This document shows, in pieces, positions 21,506 through 30,690 of a stretch of DNA of 64,000 bases (position 1 is its first letter; every line of letters starts with the position of its first letter). The stretch comes from Afifellaceae bacterium. GTDB lineage: Bacteria > Pseudomonadota > Alphaproteobacteria > Rhizobiales > Afifellaceae. The notes below the pieces were generated by a model. That model had not been told where the DNA came from and made no database searches. It was given only the letters and a program-made list of their open reading frames with translations. The position numbers and the translations under genes are program-made. The stretch covers positions 62,001 to 126,000 of the forward strand of contig JANQRH010000009.1 in NCBI GenBank assembly GCA_028284625.1, written 5' to 3'.

Positions 21506-23271
21506 ACGCGCATGTGATAGCAATCGAGCCAGGCGATCTCCGCAGGGCTCATCAGCCGGGGCTCAATCAGCCGCCGGTCGATCGGCGCCAAGGTGATCGT
21601 CTCAAAAGCGTGCATCGGCCGGTCGCCGCCCGGCACCGGCTCCGGCTCGCGCACGACGACGAGATTTTCGATCCGGATGCCGAAATCATTGGCCGCGTAG
21701 AAGCCGGGCTCGTTGGAGATGATCATGCCGACGCTAAGCGGCACATGGCCGGTCTTCGAGATGCGTTGCGGGCCCTCGTGCACGCCGAGATAGGAGCCGA
21801 CGCCGTGGCCGGTGCCGTGATCGAAATCGAGGCCTGACTGCCACAACGCGTTGCGTGCCAGGATATCGAGCTGCGCGCCGGTGGTGCCCTTGGGGAAGCG
21901 CGCCAAGGCAATGCCGATATGGCCCCTCAGCACGCGCGTGAAGCGATCGCGATAGAGATCGCGTCGCGCCGGCGACGCGTCGCCGATGAGGATGGTGCGC
22001 GTGATGTCGGTCGTGCCGTCGCGGTACTGGCCGCCGGAATCGACGAGATAGAGGTCGCCGTCGGCCAGGATGCGGTTGGTCCGCTCCGTCACTCGGTAAT
22101 GATTGATGGCGGCGTTGGGGCCGGTTGAGGAGATGGTCTCAAAGGAGATGTCGTCGAGCGGCATGCCGCCTTCCGCCGCCGTCTCCACGCGGAGCGCCTC
22201 TAGCTGCTTGGCGGCGTCGATCTCCGAGAGCGAGCCCGGCGCGGCCGTCTCAACGAAGCGCAGGAAACGCGCCATCGCGACGCCGTCCCGGATATGCGCG
22301 GCGCGTGTTCCGGCAAGCTCGGCGGCGCATTTCTTTGCCTTGGGCAGCGCTACGGGGTCGCTTCCTTCTACGATCGTGCCACCGGCCTCCTCAACGCGTT
22401 GCGCCACGGCCTCTGCCGAGCCCATGCGGTCGTAGAGAACGCGGAGGCCGGCCTCGCCGAGCGCGTCGAGCCGCGCCGCGAAGTCGCGCGTTTCGTGCAC
22501 GTCGGCGGTGCGCTCCAGCGTGTCGCGGATGGCGTTGGACAATTTGCGGCCGTCGATAAAGAGCTCCGGCCGGCCCTCAGCATGCGCGATGGCGAAGGAG
22601 AGGGGGAGCGGCGTGTGCGGCACGTCGGCGCCGCGGATGTTGAAGAGCCAGGCGACAGAGGCAGGATCGGTAAGGATTGCGGCATCGGCGCGCTTCTCGG
22701 TGATGGCGCGGCCGACCTCCTCCCGCTTGTCGGCTGTGGAGCGCCCGGCAAGCGCCTCCGGCTGTTCGGTGACCTGCGCCAGCGGCGGCTCGGGCCGATC
22801 GCTCCAGATCGCGTCGATCGGATTTGTGGCGACCGGCACAAATTCTGCTTCCGCCGTTTCCAGCGCGTCGGCGATGCGACGCACCTCGGCGCGCGTCATC
22901 AGCCACGGATCGTAGCCGATGCGCTGGCAGCCCTTGGTGTTCGCCTTCAACCAATCCGCGACGGAGGTCTCCATCACCGCGACGGGCTCGAAGATGGCGA
23001 TATCGACCTGCTCGCGGACCTGAAGCGTGTAGCGGCCATCGACGAAGATCGCCGCCTTGTCGGCCAGCACCACCGTCGTTCCGGCCGAGCCGGTGAAGCC
23101 GGTCAGCCAGGCAAGGCGTTCGGCCGACTTCGGCACCGATTCACCCTGGTGCTCGTCGGCGCGCGGAACCACGAACCCGTCAAGCTCGCGCGCCTTCAAT
23201 TCGGCGCGAAGGGCTGCGGCGCGTTCCGCGCCTTTTGCGGGGTCCGCCTTTTCCTCAAAGCTCTGAAACAT
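21421..23271 (-). CDS. pepP: Xaa-Pro aminopeptidase (aminopeptidase P, M24 family)
   Basis: Removes N-terminal residues preceding proline. It has two N-terminal creatinase-like domains (residues 1-310, with FTGSAGTTVVLADKAAIFVDGRYTLQ) and a C-terminal pita-bread metallopeptidase domain with dimetal ligands in LVDSGGQYRDGTTDITRT, HGTGHGVG, ISNEPGFY and GIRIENL. At 616 aa it belongs to the long, eukaryote-like three-domain form. ATG at 23271 is chosen because AAGGAG lies upstream. Its last 85 bases overlap the LysR gene on the other strand. Confidence 0.94.
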   Translation of the reverse strand: MFQSFEEKADPAKGAERAAALRAELKARELDGFVVPRADEHQGESVPKSAERLAWLTGFTGSAGTTVVLADKAAIFVDGRYTLQVREQVDIAIFEPVAVMETSVADWLKANTKGCQRIGYDPWLMTRAEVRRIADALETAEAEFVPVATNPIDAIWSDRPEPPLAQVTEQPEALAGRSTADKREEVGRAITEKRADAAILTDPASVAWLFNIRGADVPHTPLPLSFAIAHAEGRPELFIDGRKLSNAIRDTLERTADVHETRDFAARLDALGEAGLRVLYDRMGSAEAVAQRVEEAGGTIVEGSDPVALPKAKKCAAELAGTRAAHIRDGVAMARFLRFVETAAPGSLSEIDAAKQLEALRVETAAEGGMPLDDISFETISSTGPNAAINHYRVTERTNRILADGDLYLVDSGGQYRDGTTDITRTILIGDASPARRDLYRDRFTRVLRGHIGIALARFPKGTTGAQLDILARNALWQSGLDFDHGTGHGVGSYLGVHEGPQRISKTGHVPLSVGMIISNEPGFYAANDFGIRIENLVVVREPEPVPGGDRPMHAFETITLAPIDRRLIEPRLMSPAEIAWLDCYHMRVYGVLGGWPTLSSDDRAWLAAACRPIAG

Positions 23272-23440
23272 GGCGCTGCTCCTTACCATGCGGCTGGACA
23301 CGCCGCGAGTGCAGGAAGGGCATCGGCACCCGCACCTTGTGCATTGCAGCAAGCGCTTGGCTGCTATGCATTTTCTGACCTAACGGGCGGCTGCCGCGCG
23401 GACTATCTGGAGAGCAAGGACTGAAATCAGGAGAGCCGAC

Positions 23441-23656
23441 ATGGCTACGGTGACCGTTGACAGCTTGCACGTGGAGAAGGAGCCGCGGCACGGGTTCCTG
23501 GCGCGGGTCTATGAGCGCTTGACCAGGACACAGATGGACCGAGCACGCGCCATCGCCAAACCCTATCTGCTCGACATGAACGATGCCGATCTGAAGGAGA
23601 TCGGCTACACGCGCGACGAAATCAGCCACTGGCCGACCGGCCCGCGCTGGCTCTGA
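23441..23656 (+). CDS. DUF1127-like small protein
   Basis: 71 residues; the C-terminal AKPYLLDMNDADLKEIGYTRDEI resembles the DUF1127 core (second in the window after 20156). GGAGAG precedes the ATG. It is divergent from pepP and convergent with prmA, with only 6 bases separating the stops. Role unknown, perhaps RNA binding as for some relatives. Confidence 0.75.
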   Translation: MATVTVDSLHVEKEPRHGFLARVYERLTRTQMDRARAIAKPYLLDMNDADLKEIGYTRDEISHWPTGPRWL

Positions 23657-23662
23657 CTCCTT

Positions 23663-24538
23663 TCAGACGCCCGGACGTTTCAGCACGAGCACGGACCAGC
23701 CGTCGCGCGTGTGCGCTTTGACGAGCGCAACGCGCTGTTCAGCATAAGCCGCGACGACGCGGGCGCGCTGGCCGGGGAGCAATCCCGACAGGACCAGCAC
23801 GCCGTCTCGCGCAAGCAACGGCGCTAGCGTGGGCGCCATGCGGCAGAGCGGTTCGGCCAGGATGTTCGCCACGACCAAATCATAAGGCGCGCGCCGGCGG
23901 ATTTCGGCGTTGTCGCGGCCGTTCGCCTGTATCAAGTGGACCTGACTTGCCACGTTGTTCAGCGCGGCGTTGGCGCGCGCCACACGCACGGCGACCGGAT
24001 CGATATCGGTGGCGAGGACAGGCGTGCGAAGCGCCTTGGCAAGTGCGATCGCCAGCACGCCTGAACCGGTGCCGATATCGAGCGGATTGGCGAAGCGCCG
24101 CGCGCCGATCAACCGGTCGATCACCGCAAGGCAGCCTGCCGTCGTGGCGTGATGGCCGGTGCCGAAAGCTTCGCCCGCGTCGACCTCGATCAAGACGCGC
24201 CCTGCGGGGACAGTGTCGCGGTCGTGACTGCCGTGCACCAGAAAACGGCCGGCCGAAACGGGCGCAAGCACGCGCTGGCTTTCGGCGACCCAATCGGTGT
24301 CAGCCAGCACCTCTACGTGAAGCGGAGCGGCAAAGCCGTCTGCGCCCAGCCCGTCTTTGAACATGGCGGCGATCGCTTCAGGATCGTCGCCGTCGACATA
24401 GGCTTCGACCGCCCAGCTTTGCGCGTCGGTTTCGCTGAGCGAGACAGCTGCACCGGATTCCGCGTGGTCGCGCTCCAAGAACTCTGCGATGCGCCGCGCT
24501 TCCGGGTAGGCCGCGGTGAAGGTGGCTTTGACGGTCAT
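23663..24538 (-). CDS. prmA: Ribosomal protein L11 methyltransferase PrmA
   Basis: SAM-dependent enzyme that trimethylates ribosomal protein L11. It has an N-terminal substrate-recognition domain (residues 1-110), then the class I methyltransferase fold with EAFGTGHHATT, the SAM motif DIGTGSGVLAIALAK, VLATDIDPVAV and the catalytic-region motif VVANILAEPL. Length 291 aa is usual. Convergent with a DUF1127 gene and downstream of the helicase gene on the same strand. Confidence 0.94.
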   Translation of the reverse strand: MTVKATFTAAYPEARRIAEFLERDHAESGAAVSLSETDAQSWAVEAYVDGDDPEAIAAMFKDGLGADGFAAPLHVEVLADTDWVAESQRVLAPVSAGRFLVHGSHDRDTVPAGRVLIEVDAGEAFGTGHHATTAGCLAVIDRLIGARRFANPLDIGTGSGVLAIALAKALRTPVLATDIDPVAVRVARANAALNNVASQVHLIQANGRDNAEIRRRAPYDLVVANILAEPLCRMAPTLAPLLARDGVLVLSGLLPGQRARVVAAYAEQRVALVKAHTRDGWSVLVLKRPGV

Positions 24539-24674
24539 CTTGGAGGGAACTATGCCGGCGCAACCGGTGCATCAAGAGCCGCCTGCGAGAGTTTCGGCGC
24601 AGCGGACCTTTGCGGACTCCGCATTTCTCAGTCTGGTGGATGGCCAGCACAAGGCGGGTCTAGCCGACTGACAA

Positions 24675-27038
24675 TCAAGCGGCCTCGACGAAGCTGTCCA
24701 CGACCTTCTTCTGCCCGGCCTTGTCGAAATCCACAGTGAGCTTGTTGCCGTCCACGGCGGCGACGGTGCCTGGCCCGAACTTCAGATGGAACACGCGGTC
24801 GCCGGTGGCGAATTTCGCGTCGCCGCCGATGACGCTGCGCGCAACAAGCTCGCCTTCAATCGTGAGCGGCTCGCGCTCCACGCGGCTTCGCGGATCGTGC
24901 GCGCCGCGGCTTGCTTGCGCGCGCTGCCAGCCAGGTGTGCGGTAGGCGGAGTTGAACGGCTCCATGTCGTCGAAGCGCGAGCCGTAGCCGCCCATCCCGC
25001 TGACGCCATAACCGCCATAGCTTGCCGGCTCCGACACTTCCACGTGCTCCTCCGGCAGCTCGTCGAGGAAGCGCGATGGCACGGTCGATTGCCACAGGCC
25101 GCGCATACGGCGGTTGGAGACGAACCAGACCTTTGCTGCCTTTCGCGCGCGTGTCAGCCCGACATAGGCGAGGCGGCGCTCTTCTTCGAGGCCGGCGCGG
25201 CCGTTCTCGTCGATCGTGCGCTGCGAGGGGAACAGCCCCTCCTCCCAGCCGGGGAGGTAGACGATGTTGAATTCGAGTCCTTTGGCGGAGTGCAGTGTCA
25301 TGATGGAGACCGCATCGGCGGCCGCGTCGCCGTCGGTATCCATCACCAGCGAGACATGCTCCAGAAAGCCGGCGAGCGATTCATACTCGCCCATATTGTT
25401 GATGAGCTCCTTGAGGTTCTCCAGCCGTCCCGGCGCTTCGGCCGAGCGGTCCATCTGCCACATCTCCGTGTAGCCGGATTCCTCCAGGATGGTCTCCGCC
25501 AGATCGATGTGGCGGGTCGTTTCGACCATGCCGGCCCAGCGCTCAAAGCTCTTCATGAGATCGGTGAGCGCCTGCCGCTGTTTCGGCTTCAATTCCTCCG
25601 TCCCGATCAGCTCGCCAACAGCCGCCATCAGCGGGATGTTGCGAGAGCGGGCGTGCGAGTGGATGAGCTGAACGGTGGTCGGCCCGAGCCCGCGCTTCGG
25701 CGTGTTGACGATACGCTCGAAGGCCAGATCATCGGCCGGGTTCACGGTGGCGCGGAGATAGGCGAGCGCGTCGCGGATCTCCATCCGCTCATAGAAGCGC
25801 GGCCCGCCGATGACGCGATAGTTCAGGCCCAGCGTCACGAAGCGGTCTTCAAACTCGCGCATCTGATAGGAGGCGCGCACCAGGATCGCCATGTCGTTCA
25901 GCGCATGACCCTGGCGCTGAAGCTGTTCGATGTCGTCGCCGATGGCGCGCGCTTCCTCTGAGGAATCCCAGCCCGACGTGACGGCGACCTTGTCGCCCAT
26001 CTCCGCCGTGTCGGTGAAGAGCGTCTTGCCGAGGCGGCCCTCATTATGGGCAATCAGCCCGGAGGCGGCGGCGAGGATATGGCCCGTAGAGCGATAATTG
26101 CGCTCCAGGCGAATGACGGTGGCGCCGGGGAAGTCGCGCTCGAAGCGCAGGATGTTGTCGACCTCCGCGCCGCGCCAGCCATAGATGGATTGATCATCAT
26201 CGCCGACGCAGCAGACGTTCGGATTGCCCTGCGCCAGGAGCCTGAGCCACAGATATTGGGCGACGTTGGTGTCCTGATATTCGTCGACCAGCATGTAACG
26301 GAAGCGTTTTTGGAAGTCGGCGAGCACCTCCGGCTCACCCCGGAAGATATTGAGGCATTCGATCAACAGATCGCCGAAGTCGGCGGCGTTCAGCACCTTC
26401 AGCCGCTGCTGATATTCCGTGTAGAGCTCGCGGCCCTTGCCGTTGGCGTATGAATAAGCCTCTCCGTCCGGCACCTTGTCCGGCGTCAGGCCGCGGTTCT
26501 TCCAACCGTCGATGGCGGCGGCGAGCTGGCGCGCCGGCCAGCGCTTCTCGTCGACATTGTTGGCGGCGACGATCTGCTTGAGGAGGCGGATCTGGTCGTC
26601 GGTGTCGAGGATCGTAAAATCGGAGCGAAGGCCCACCATCTCCGCATGCCGGCGCAAAATCTTTACGCCGATGGAATGGAACGTGCCAAGCCACGGCATG
26701 CCTTCCGCGCGACCTTCGCCGATCATCGCGGCGACGCGGGTCTTCATCTCGCGCGCCGCCTTGTTGGTGAAGGTGACGGCGAGAATCTGCGACGGCCAGG
26801 CGCGGCCGGTCGCCAGGATATGGGCGATGCGTGCTGTCAGCACGCGCGTCTTGCCGGTGCCGGCGCCGGCGAGCACCAGGAGCGGGCCATCTGTGTGCTC
26901 AATCGCCTGGCGCTGCTCCGGATTGAGGTCGGCGAGCCACGGCTGAGGGCTGTCGGCGCCCATGGCGCGCGCGGCAATGCCGCCCGGGCGAGGGGCAGGC
27001 GGTGCGGTAGGCTCCGGTTCGTTGGCGGATTCGCTCAT
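24675..27038 (-). CDS. uvrD: ATP-dependent DNA helicase UvrD/PcrA
   Basis: SF1A 3'-5' helicase for nucleotide excision and mismatch repair. Helicase motifs are visible in order: Q-motif LNPEQRQAIEH, Walker A AGAGTGKTRVL, Ia AVTFTNKAAREMK, II VDEYQDTN, III GDDDQSIYGWRGA, IV LERNYRST, V TLHSAKGLEF, VI YVGLTRARK. The C-terminal tail with KFGPGTVAAVDGNKLTVDFDKAGQKKV is the Tudor-like domain that contacts RNA polymerase in PcrA/UvrD. The 787-aa length is typical. ATG at 27038. Confidence 0.95.
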   Translation of the reverse strand: MSESANEPEPTAPPAPRPGGIAARAMGADSPQPWLADLNPEQRQAIEHTDGPLLVLAGAGTGKTRVLTARIAHILATGRAWPSQILAVTFTNKAAREMKTRVAAMIGEGRAEGMPWLGTFHSIGVKILRRHAEMVGLRSDFTILDTDDQIRLLKQIVAANNVDEKRWPARQLAAAIDGWKNRGLTPDKVPDGEAYSYANGKGRELYTEYQQRLKVLNAADFGDLLIECLNIFRGEPEVLADFQKRFRYMLVDEYQDTNVAQYLWLRLLAQGNPNVCCVGDDDQSIYGWRGAEVDNILRFERDFPGATVIRLERNYRSTGHILAAASGLIAHNEGRLGKTLFTDTAEMGDKVAVTSGWDSSEEARAIGDDIEQLQRQGHALNDMAILVRASYQMREFEDRFVTLGLNYRVIGGPRFYERMEIRDALAYLRATVNPADDLAFERIVNTPKRGLGPTTVQLIHSHARSRNIPLMAAVGELIGTEELKPKQRQALTDLMKSFERWAGMVETTRHIDLAETILEESGYTEMWQMDRSAEAPGRLENLKELINNMGEYESLAGFLEHVSLVMDTDGDAAADAVSIMTLHSAKGLEFNIVYLPGWEEGLFPSQRTIDENGRAGLEEERRLAYVGLTRARKAAKVWFVSNRRMRGLWQSTVPSRFLDELPEEHVEVSEPASYGGYGVSGMGGYGSRFDDMEPFNSAYRTPGWQRAQASRGAHDPRSRVEREPLTIEGELVARSVIGGDAKFATGDRVFHLKFGPGTVAAVDGNKLTVDFDKAGQKKVVDSFVEAA

Positions 27039-27119
27039 GCGTCTCGATTCGTGCCGCTAATAGAACAATAGGACAACATTCGGCCGGACACGAGTGCGCC
27101 GTACTTCAATCCGCCGCGC

Positions 27120-27860
27120 TCACCGAGCGGGATGCGGCAGTTCCGCCATCCACAGCGCGCCATCGTCGCGATGCTTCGGGAAATAGCCCCGGCCGGGTGG
27201 GATCGTCTCCAGCTCAATGCCGGTCTCGTCGGCGAGATAATCATAGCCGATGCGTTGGTGCGCGCCCTCCGGGTCGAGATGCTTGTAGAGGTCGCGCCGC
27301 GCCTGGCGCCGCTCCGGCGCAATCATCTTCAGATGGTAGATGTTCAGCCCGGAGGACAGTTTCTTGTGCTTCGGCTCGATCGGATAGCAAGGCCCGTGCA
27401 CTGGCATATCGGAGAACACCTGTCCCTCGCGCAGGCGGAACATGGACGGGCGCTCCTTCTGGCCCCACACGCCGTCAACCCGGTAGGCATCGGGCGAGTA
27501 CATCTCGCGGATGTTGAATCCCCACACGACCCGGCCACGCGCGCGTGTCAGCTCGCCGAAGCGGGCGGCCGCGCCTTCCTCGAAGCGCTCATCGGGATCG
27601 ACGAACAGAACCCATTCGGCGTGCACCTCGCGGGCGCGCGCCATGAGGGCGCGACGCCTCGCGGTCTCGCTGGTGAAGACGCCGTCGCCCGCGCGGTCGT
27701 CGAAGGCGATCCAGCCGTCCACCAGCGGCGCGATGTTTTGCAGAAGATCGGGAACGAGATGCGCGTCGAAGCGATAGGAAAAGAGCGCCACGATACGCGG
27801 CCGTCTGCGTGCGAAGAAAAAGCGGCGGCGCGGCTTCGGATTGATGTTTTCGTTCAGCAC
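27120..27860 (-). CDS. Glycosyltransferase, GT2-like (GT-A fold)
   Basis: 246 residues. After a basic start (KPRRRFFFARRRPR) comes RIVALFSYRFDAHLVPDLLQ, then the metal-binding region WVLFVDPDERFE (DPD) and VVWGFNIREMYSPDAYRVDG. The sugar and acceptor are unknown; such enzymes usually decorate surface polysaccharide. The GTG at 27860 is chosen because it lies 22 bases after the upstream glycosyltransferase stop; the frame continues open further but would overlap that gene. Last of three same-strand glycosyltransferase genes. Confidence 0.75.
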   Translation of the reverse strand: MLNENINPKPRRRFFFARRRPRIVALFSYRFDAHLVPDLLQNIAPLVDGWIAFDDRAGDGVFTSETARRRALMARAREVHAEWVLFVDPDERFEEGAAARFGELTRARGRVVWGFNIREMYSPDAYRVDGVWGQKERPSMFRLREGQVFSDMPVHGPCYPIEPKHKKLSSGLNIYHLKMIAPERRQARRDLYKHLDPEGAHQRIGYDYLADETGIELETIPPGRGYFPKHRDDGALWMAELPHPAR

Positions 27861-27882
27861 GGGTGGCGGTCGATCGCTGGCT

Positions 27883-28797
27883 CTAGCGCACCGAAGCAAG
27901 CGGGTCGCGGGAGGGTTTTGCGCAATCCGTCTTGGCGGCGCTGCCCCGGGCCATCCCGTAAACATAAGCGGCAATGCAGATCGCCACGATCGGCAACAGG
28001 TATGACGCGAAGCGCCTATCTTTTCCGCGTGTGACCTGGCGCGTGATGTTTACGCAATCGACGAGGCGCCGCCACGCGTAGCGCAGATAGCTGTTGGGCT
28101 GCTTCTGACCCAATGCAGCGAGTGCTGCCGTTGTTCTTGCCCCGCGCCTGTATTGATCCGCGATCATCGCTGTGAACGTGGTCGGCGACCGGTGGGCGGT
28201 CAGAATCTCCGGCGCCCAGATCGGTTTGTGACCGGGGGCAATCCGCGCCGCAAATTCGGTGTCCTCGCCGGTGCGCACATCTTCAAGGAATACGCCGTGC
28301 CGGTGGAGCAAGTCGCGCGCATAAGACAGGCCATAACGATGCGCAATGTGAGGCGGTGCGCCGGGCAGGCGGCGCGCGAAGAGGGCAAGGTGGCTCGCCG
28401 CAGCGAACACGTTGCGCGGACGGTCGTTGACCAGCGCGCTGGCCACGGCAGCCGCACCACGCTTGTGGTGGGCGATGCGGTTTTCCGCCCATCCGGCCAG
28501 CGCCAGGCAATCGGAGGCGAGGAAGGCGACGTAAGGTGCGGTGGTTTCCGCAACGCCGACATTGCGTGCGGCGCCTGGCCATAGAAGCTCGTCGCACGTC
28601 ACAATGCGGATCCGGTCGCCAAAGGCACTTAGCCGTTCCGCTGGCCGGCCGCCGCCTGAGTTGACGACCACGATCTCCAGCGGAACCGATTGATCCACGA
28701 GAGACCTGACGGCCTGCGCCAATTCAGGAGGTGCGCCAACGGAGATTACGACGACGGCAAGTTCTGCCGACTGCGGCTCAACGTGCGAAAGAACCAC
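27883..28797 (-). CDS. Family 2 glycosyltransferase with C-terminal membrane segment
   Basis: 304 residues. The GT-A fold starts LAVVVISVGAPPELAQAVRSL and IVVVNSGGG. The DxD equivalent may lie in FLASDCLALAGW, and FLEDVRTGEDTEFAARI matches the catalytic ED region of GT2 enzymes. A single hydrophobic helix near residues 270-290 (YLLPIVAICIAAYVYGMA) would anchor it in the inner membrane. Its 5' end overlaps the 3' end of the upstream glycosyltransferase by 52 bases, suggesting coupled translation. Confidence 0.8.
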   Translation of the reverse strand: MVLSHVEPQSAELAVVVISVGAPPELAQAVRSLVDQSVPLEIVVVNSGGGRPAERLSAFGDRIRIVTCDELLWPGAARNVGVAETTAPYVAFLASDCLALAGWAENRIAHHKRGAAAVASALVNDRPRNVFAAASHLALFARRLPGAPPHIAHRYGLSYARDLLHRHGVFLEDVRTGEDTEFAARIAPGHKPIWAPEILTAHRSPTTFTAMIADQYRRGARTTAALAALGQKQPNSYLRYAWRRLVDCVNITRQVTRGKDRRFASYLLPIVAICIAAYVYGMARGSAAKTDCAKPSRDPLASVR

Positions 28798-29870
28798 GGT
28801 ACAAATCCCGCTCCGTATATCCGCCGATGGAGGCGGTGCACGAGTTGATATCTGTCGCGCACGACCTCAGCTGTTGAGCGCTCTCGTTCCAGGTAGCCTC
28901 TCTCCTTGCTGAGGGCCAGAGCGCGTTTGCGATTTGAGCCGGCGGGCATGGCAATCAACCGATCCAGGAACCGATCGAGGTCGAACGACGCGAGCCGATC
29001 CTCCTCCAGCGAGACGACGAATGCAGAGGCTTCGCTATGAAGCGCAAAGATGTCGTCTGCGATCTGATTGGGCGTGCGCCGGGTTCCGCAGCAGCGGCCG
29101 GAGAAATTGTGCTGGGCGGCGGCGTCGAAGTTCTCGGCGTTCAGATAGCCGGGGCCGCCGAAGCCGTTATAGACGTAGGCCGGGACGCGGCTGGAAAGGG
29201 CGTATTGCACCGTCTTGCCGATCGTGATCACCACGTCGGCCTCTTCGATATCGCGGGGCGAGACACGCGCCGGCGCGCCATCGCCGCCAATATGCTTGAC
29301 GCTGGCCCGGCGGCGTAGAAGCGCGATTGCGCCGCGTAGCTCGTCGGAAAGTTCCTTGGCGACGACCAAAATCCGCTTCGGTGGTCCCGCAAGGACGCGG
29401 TCAGGGTTCTGGAACGCCGCCGGGGCGGCATTGTGGAACACGTGCAAGCGGCTTGAGGGGATGGCCAGCTCGCGCAGCCGGCTTGCCGTCTCCAAGGAAT
29501 TGGCGAGCACGACGTCGGCCAAGAGATCCTCGTGGCGCGTGACGATGGTTTCAAAGTGCGTGAACGGCGAAAGGTGCGCAAAAGCGAACAGCGTCCGTTC
29601 GCGTGCGGTCCACTGCGTCTCGTATCGGAGAAGGGGTGCCGTCAGGTGTTGAATCCAGACCAGATCGAAGTCAAAGGCGTTGATGCCTGAGAGGTTCGTC
29701 GTCCAGTCGATGCGGGCAAGCCTGAGGTCGTCGGTCAGCGGCCGGCCGACGGCGTTCGCCGCGATGAGACACTCCCAACCGCGTGCGCGAAGCGCCTCGG
29801 CAGCTTCCAGAATCACCAGTTCAGAACCGGCATATTCTTGAAGGCGCTCCGTTGTGAAAAGCGCGCGCAT
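28746..29870 (-). CDS. Putative glycosyltransferase, GT-B type
   Basis: 374 residues. The N-terminus (MRALFTTERLQEYAGSELVILEAAEALRARGWE) is the GT4-type start in which an enzyme recognises a glycan donor chain, and the middle has a second Rossmann-like unit (RILVVAKELSDELRGAIALLRRR). There is no classic GT4 EXFGxxxxE signature that I can see, so the family call is provisional. It heads a three-gene reverse-strand run; no wzx, wzy or nucleotide-sugar genes lie nearby. Confidence 0.65.
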   Translation of the reverse strand: MRALFTTERLQEYAGSELVILEAAEALRARGWECLIAANAVGRPLTDDLRLARIDWTTNLSGINAFDFDLVWIQHLTAPLLRYETQWTARERTLFAFAHLSPFTHFETIVTRHEDLLADVVLANSLETASRLRELAIPSSRLHVFHNAAPAAFQNPDRVLAGPPKRILVVAKELSDELRGAIALLRRRASVKHIGGDGAPARVSPRDIEEADVVITIGKTVQYALSSRVPAYVYNGFGGPGYLNAENFDAAAQHNFSGRCCGTRRTPNQIADDIFALHSEASAFVVSLEEDRLASFDLDRFLDRLIAMPAGSNRKRALALSKERGYLERERSTAEVVRDRYQLVHRLHRRIYGAGFVPWFFRTLSRSRQNLPSS

Positions 29871-30026
29871 CCCCTTACAAACGCCCTTGCTGATACGCGA
29901 GTTTTTTGCGCCGATCTTGCGCTATCTCGTCGTTGGCCAATACCAACATGGCGGGGTGTCCAAGGACAAGGATCGTCGGTCGAGGCGCGAGATTATTCTC
30001 TCCTGAGTTGCTGGAAGGAGGCGGAA

Positions 30027-30539
30027 TTGGAACCTCAAGTCGAGAAAATGACGCTTAAGCCGGAAGGTGACATTCCCAACAGCGCTTTGCCGCTGTTGCT
30101 CTATCGGCAGGTTCTGTCGTCGACACAGCAGGAGCCGACGGCCTGTCAGGCGCTCTTCCGCGCCAACGGATGGGGCGGCAATTGGATCAACGGCGTCTTC
30201 GATTATTGGCACTATCACGTCACGGGCCACGAGGCGCTCGGCTGTGTGGCAGGCGAGGCGGATATTGGTTTCGGCGGCGACGACGGCGCGGTGGTGACAT
30301 TCTCAGCCGGCGACGTCGTGGTGATCCCGGCGGGCGTCGGCCACAAGCGAATGGGTGTCGGGCGCGGCGGCTTCACCGTCGTCGGCGGCTATCCGCCCGG
30401 CCAAAACGGCGCCATCGTCAGCGCCGGCGATATGCCGGCTGTTGCAGCAGCGCGGCTGATCGCGGCTTTGGCGCTGCCGGATGGCGATCCGGCCCTCGGC
30501 GCGGATGGCCCGCTCGTGGCGGCTTGGGGTGTGCGGTAG
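30027..30539 (+). CDS. Cupin-domain protein, YjlB-like
   Basis: 170 residues of one cupin fold. It shows the YjlB pattern: PLLLYRQVL, FRANGWGGNWINGVFDYWHYHVTGHEALG with the metal-site His residues, AGDVVVIPAGVGHKRM with the last His, and VVGGYPPGQ. Enzymatic activity is not known for this family. TTG at 30027 is chosen because a perfect AAGGAGG sits 5 bases upstream; the next ATG (30048) lacks one. The 155 bases before it, up to the divergent glycosyltransferase, hold no gene. Confidence 0.82.
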   Translation: MEPQVEKMTLKPEGDIPNSALPLLLYRQVLSSTQQEPTACQALFRANGWGGNWINGVFDYWHYHVTGHEALGCVAGEADIGFGGDDGAVVTFSAGDVVVIPAGVGHKRMGVGRGGFTVVGGYPPGQNGAIVSAGDMPAVAAARLIAALALPDGDPALGADGPLVAAWGVR

Positions 30540-30566
30540 ATGGTGTCGCGGTGATTGTTCTTCTTC

Positions 30567-30667
30567 GTCGTCATTGCCGGGCTTGACCCGGCAATCCACT
30601 CCGCCCACGCCCTGCCAAGCAGAGCGGCTCAGGGATGGATGCCCGGATCAAGTCCGGGCATGACGAC
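30567..30667. repeat. REP-like palindromic repeat, copy 1
   Basis: 101 bases bounded by GTCGTCA and its complement TGACGAC. It contains two hairpins: ATTGCCGGG-CTTGA-CCCGGCAAT (30573-30595) and TGCCCGGA-TCAAG-TCCGGGCA (30640-30660). A second copy is at 46086. It lies between convergent genes (cupin and CLC), so it may act as a bidirectional transcript end. This type of GCCCGGA repeat is widespread in alphaproteobacterial intergenic DNA. Confidence 0.85.
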
Positions 30668-30690
30668 AACAAAGGCCGATGCGGTGTCCC

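Noticed and set aside
24539-24674. Possible small gene between prmA and uvrD
   Set aside because: Short frames here lack ribosome sites and run across the neighbouring genes; I see only a spacer.
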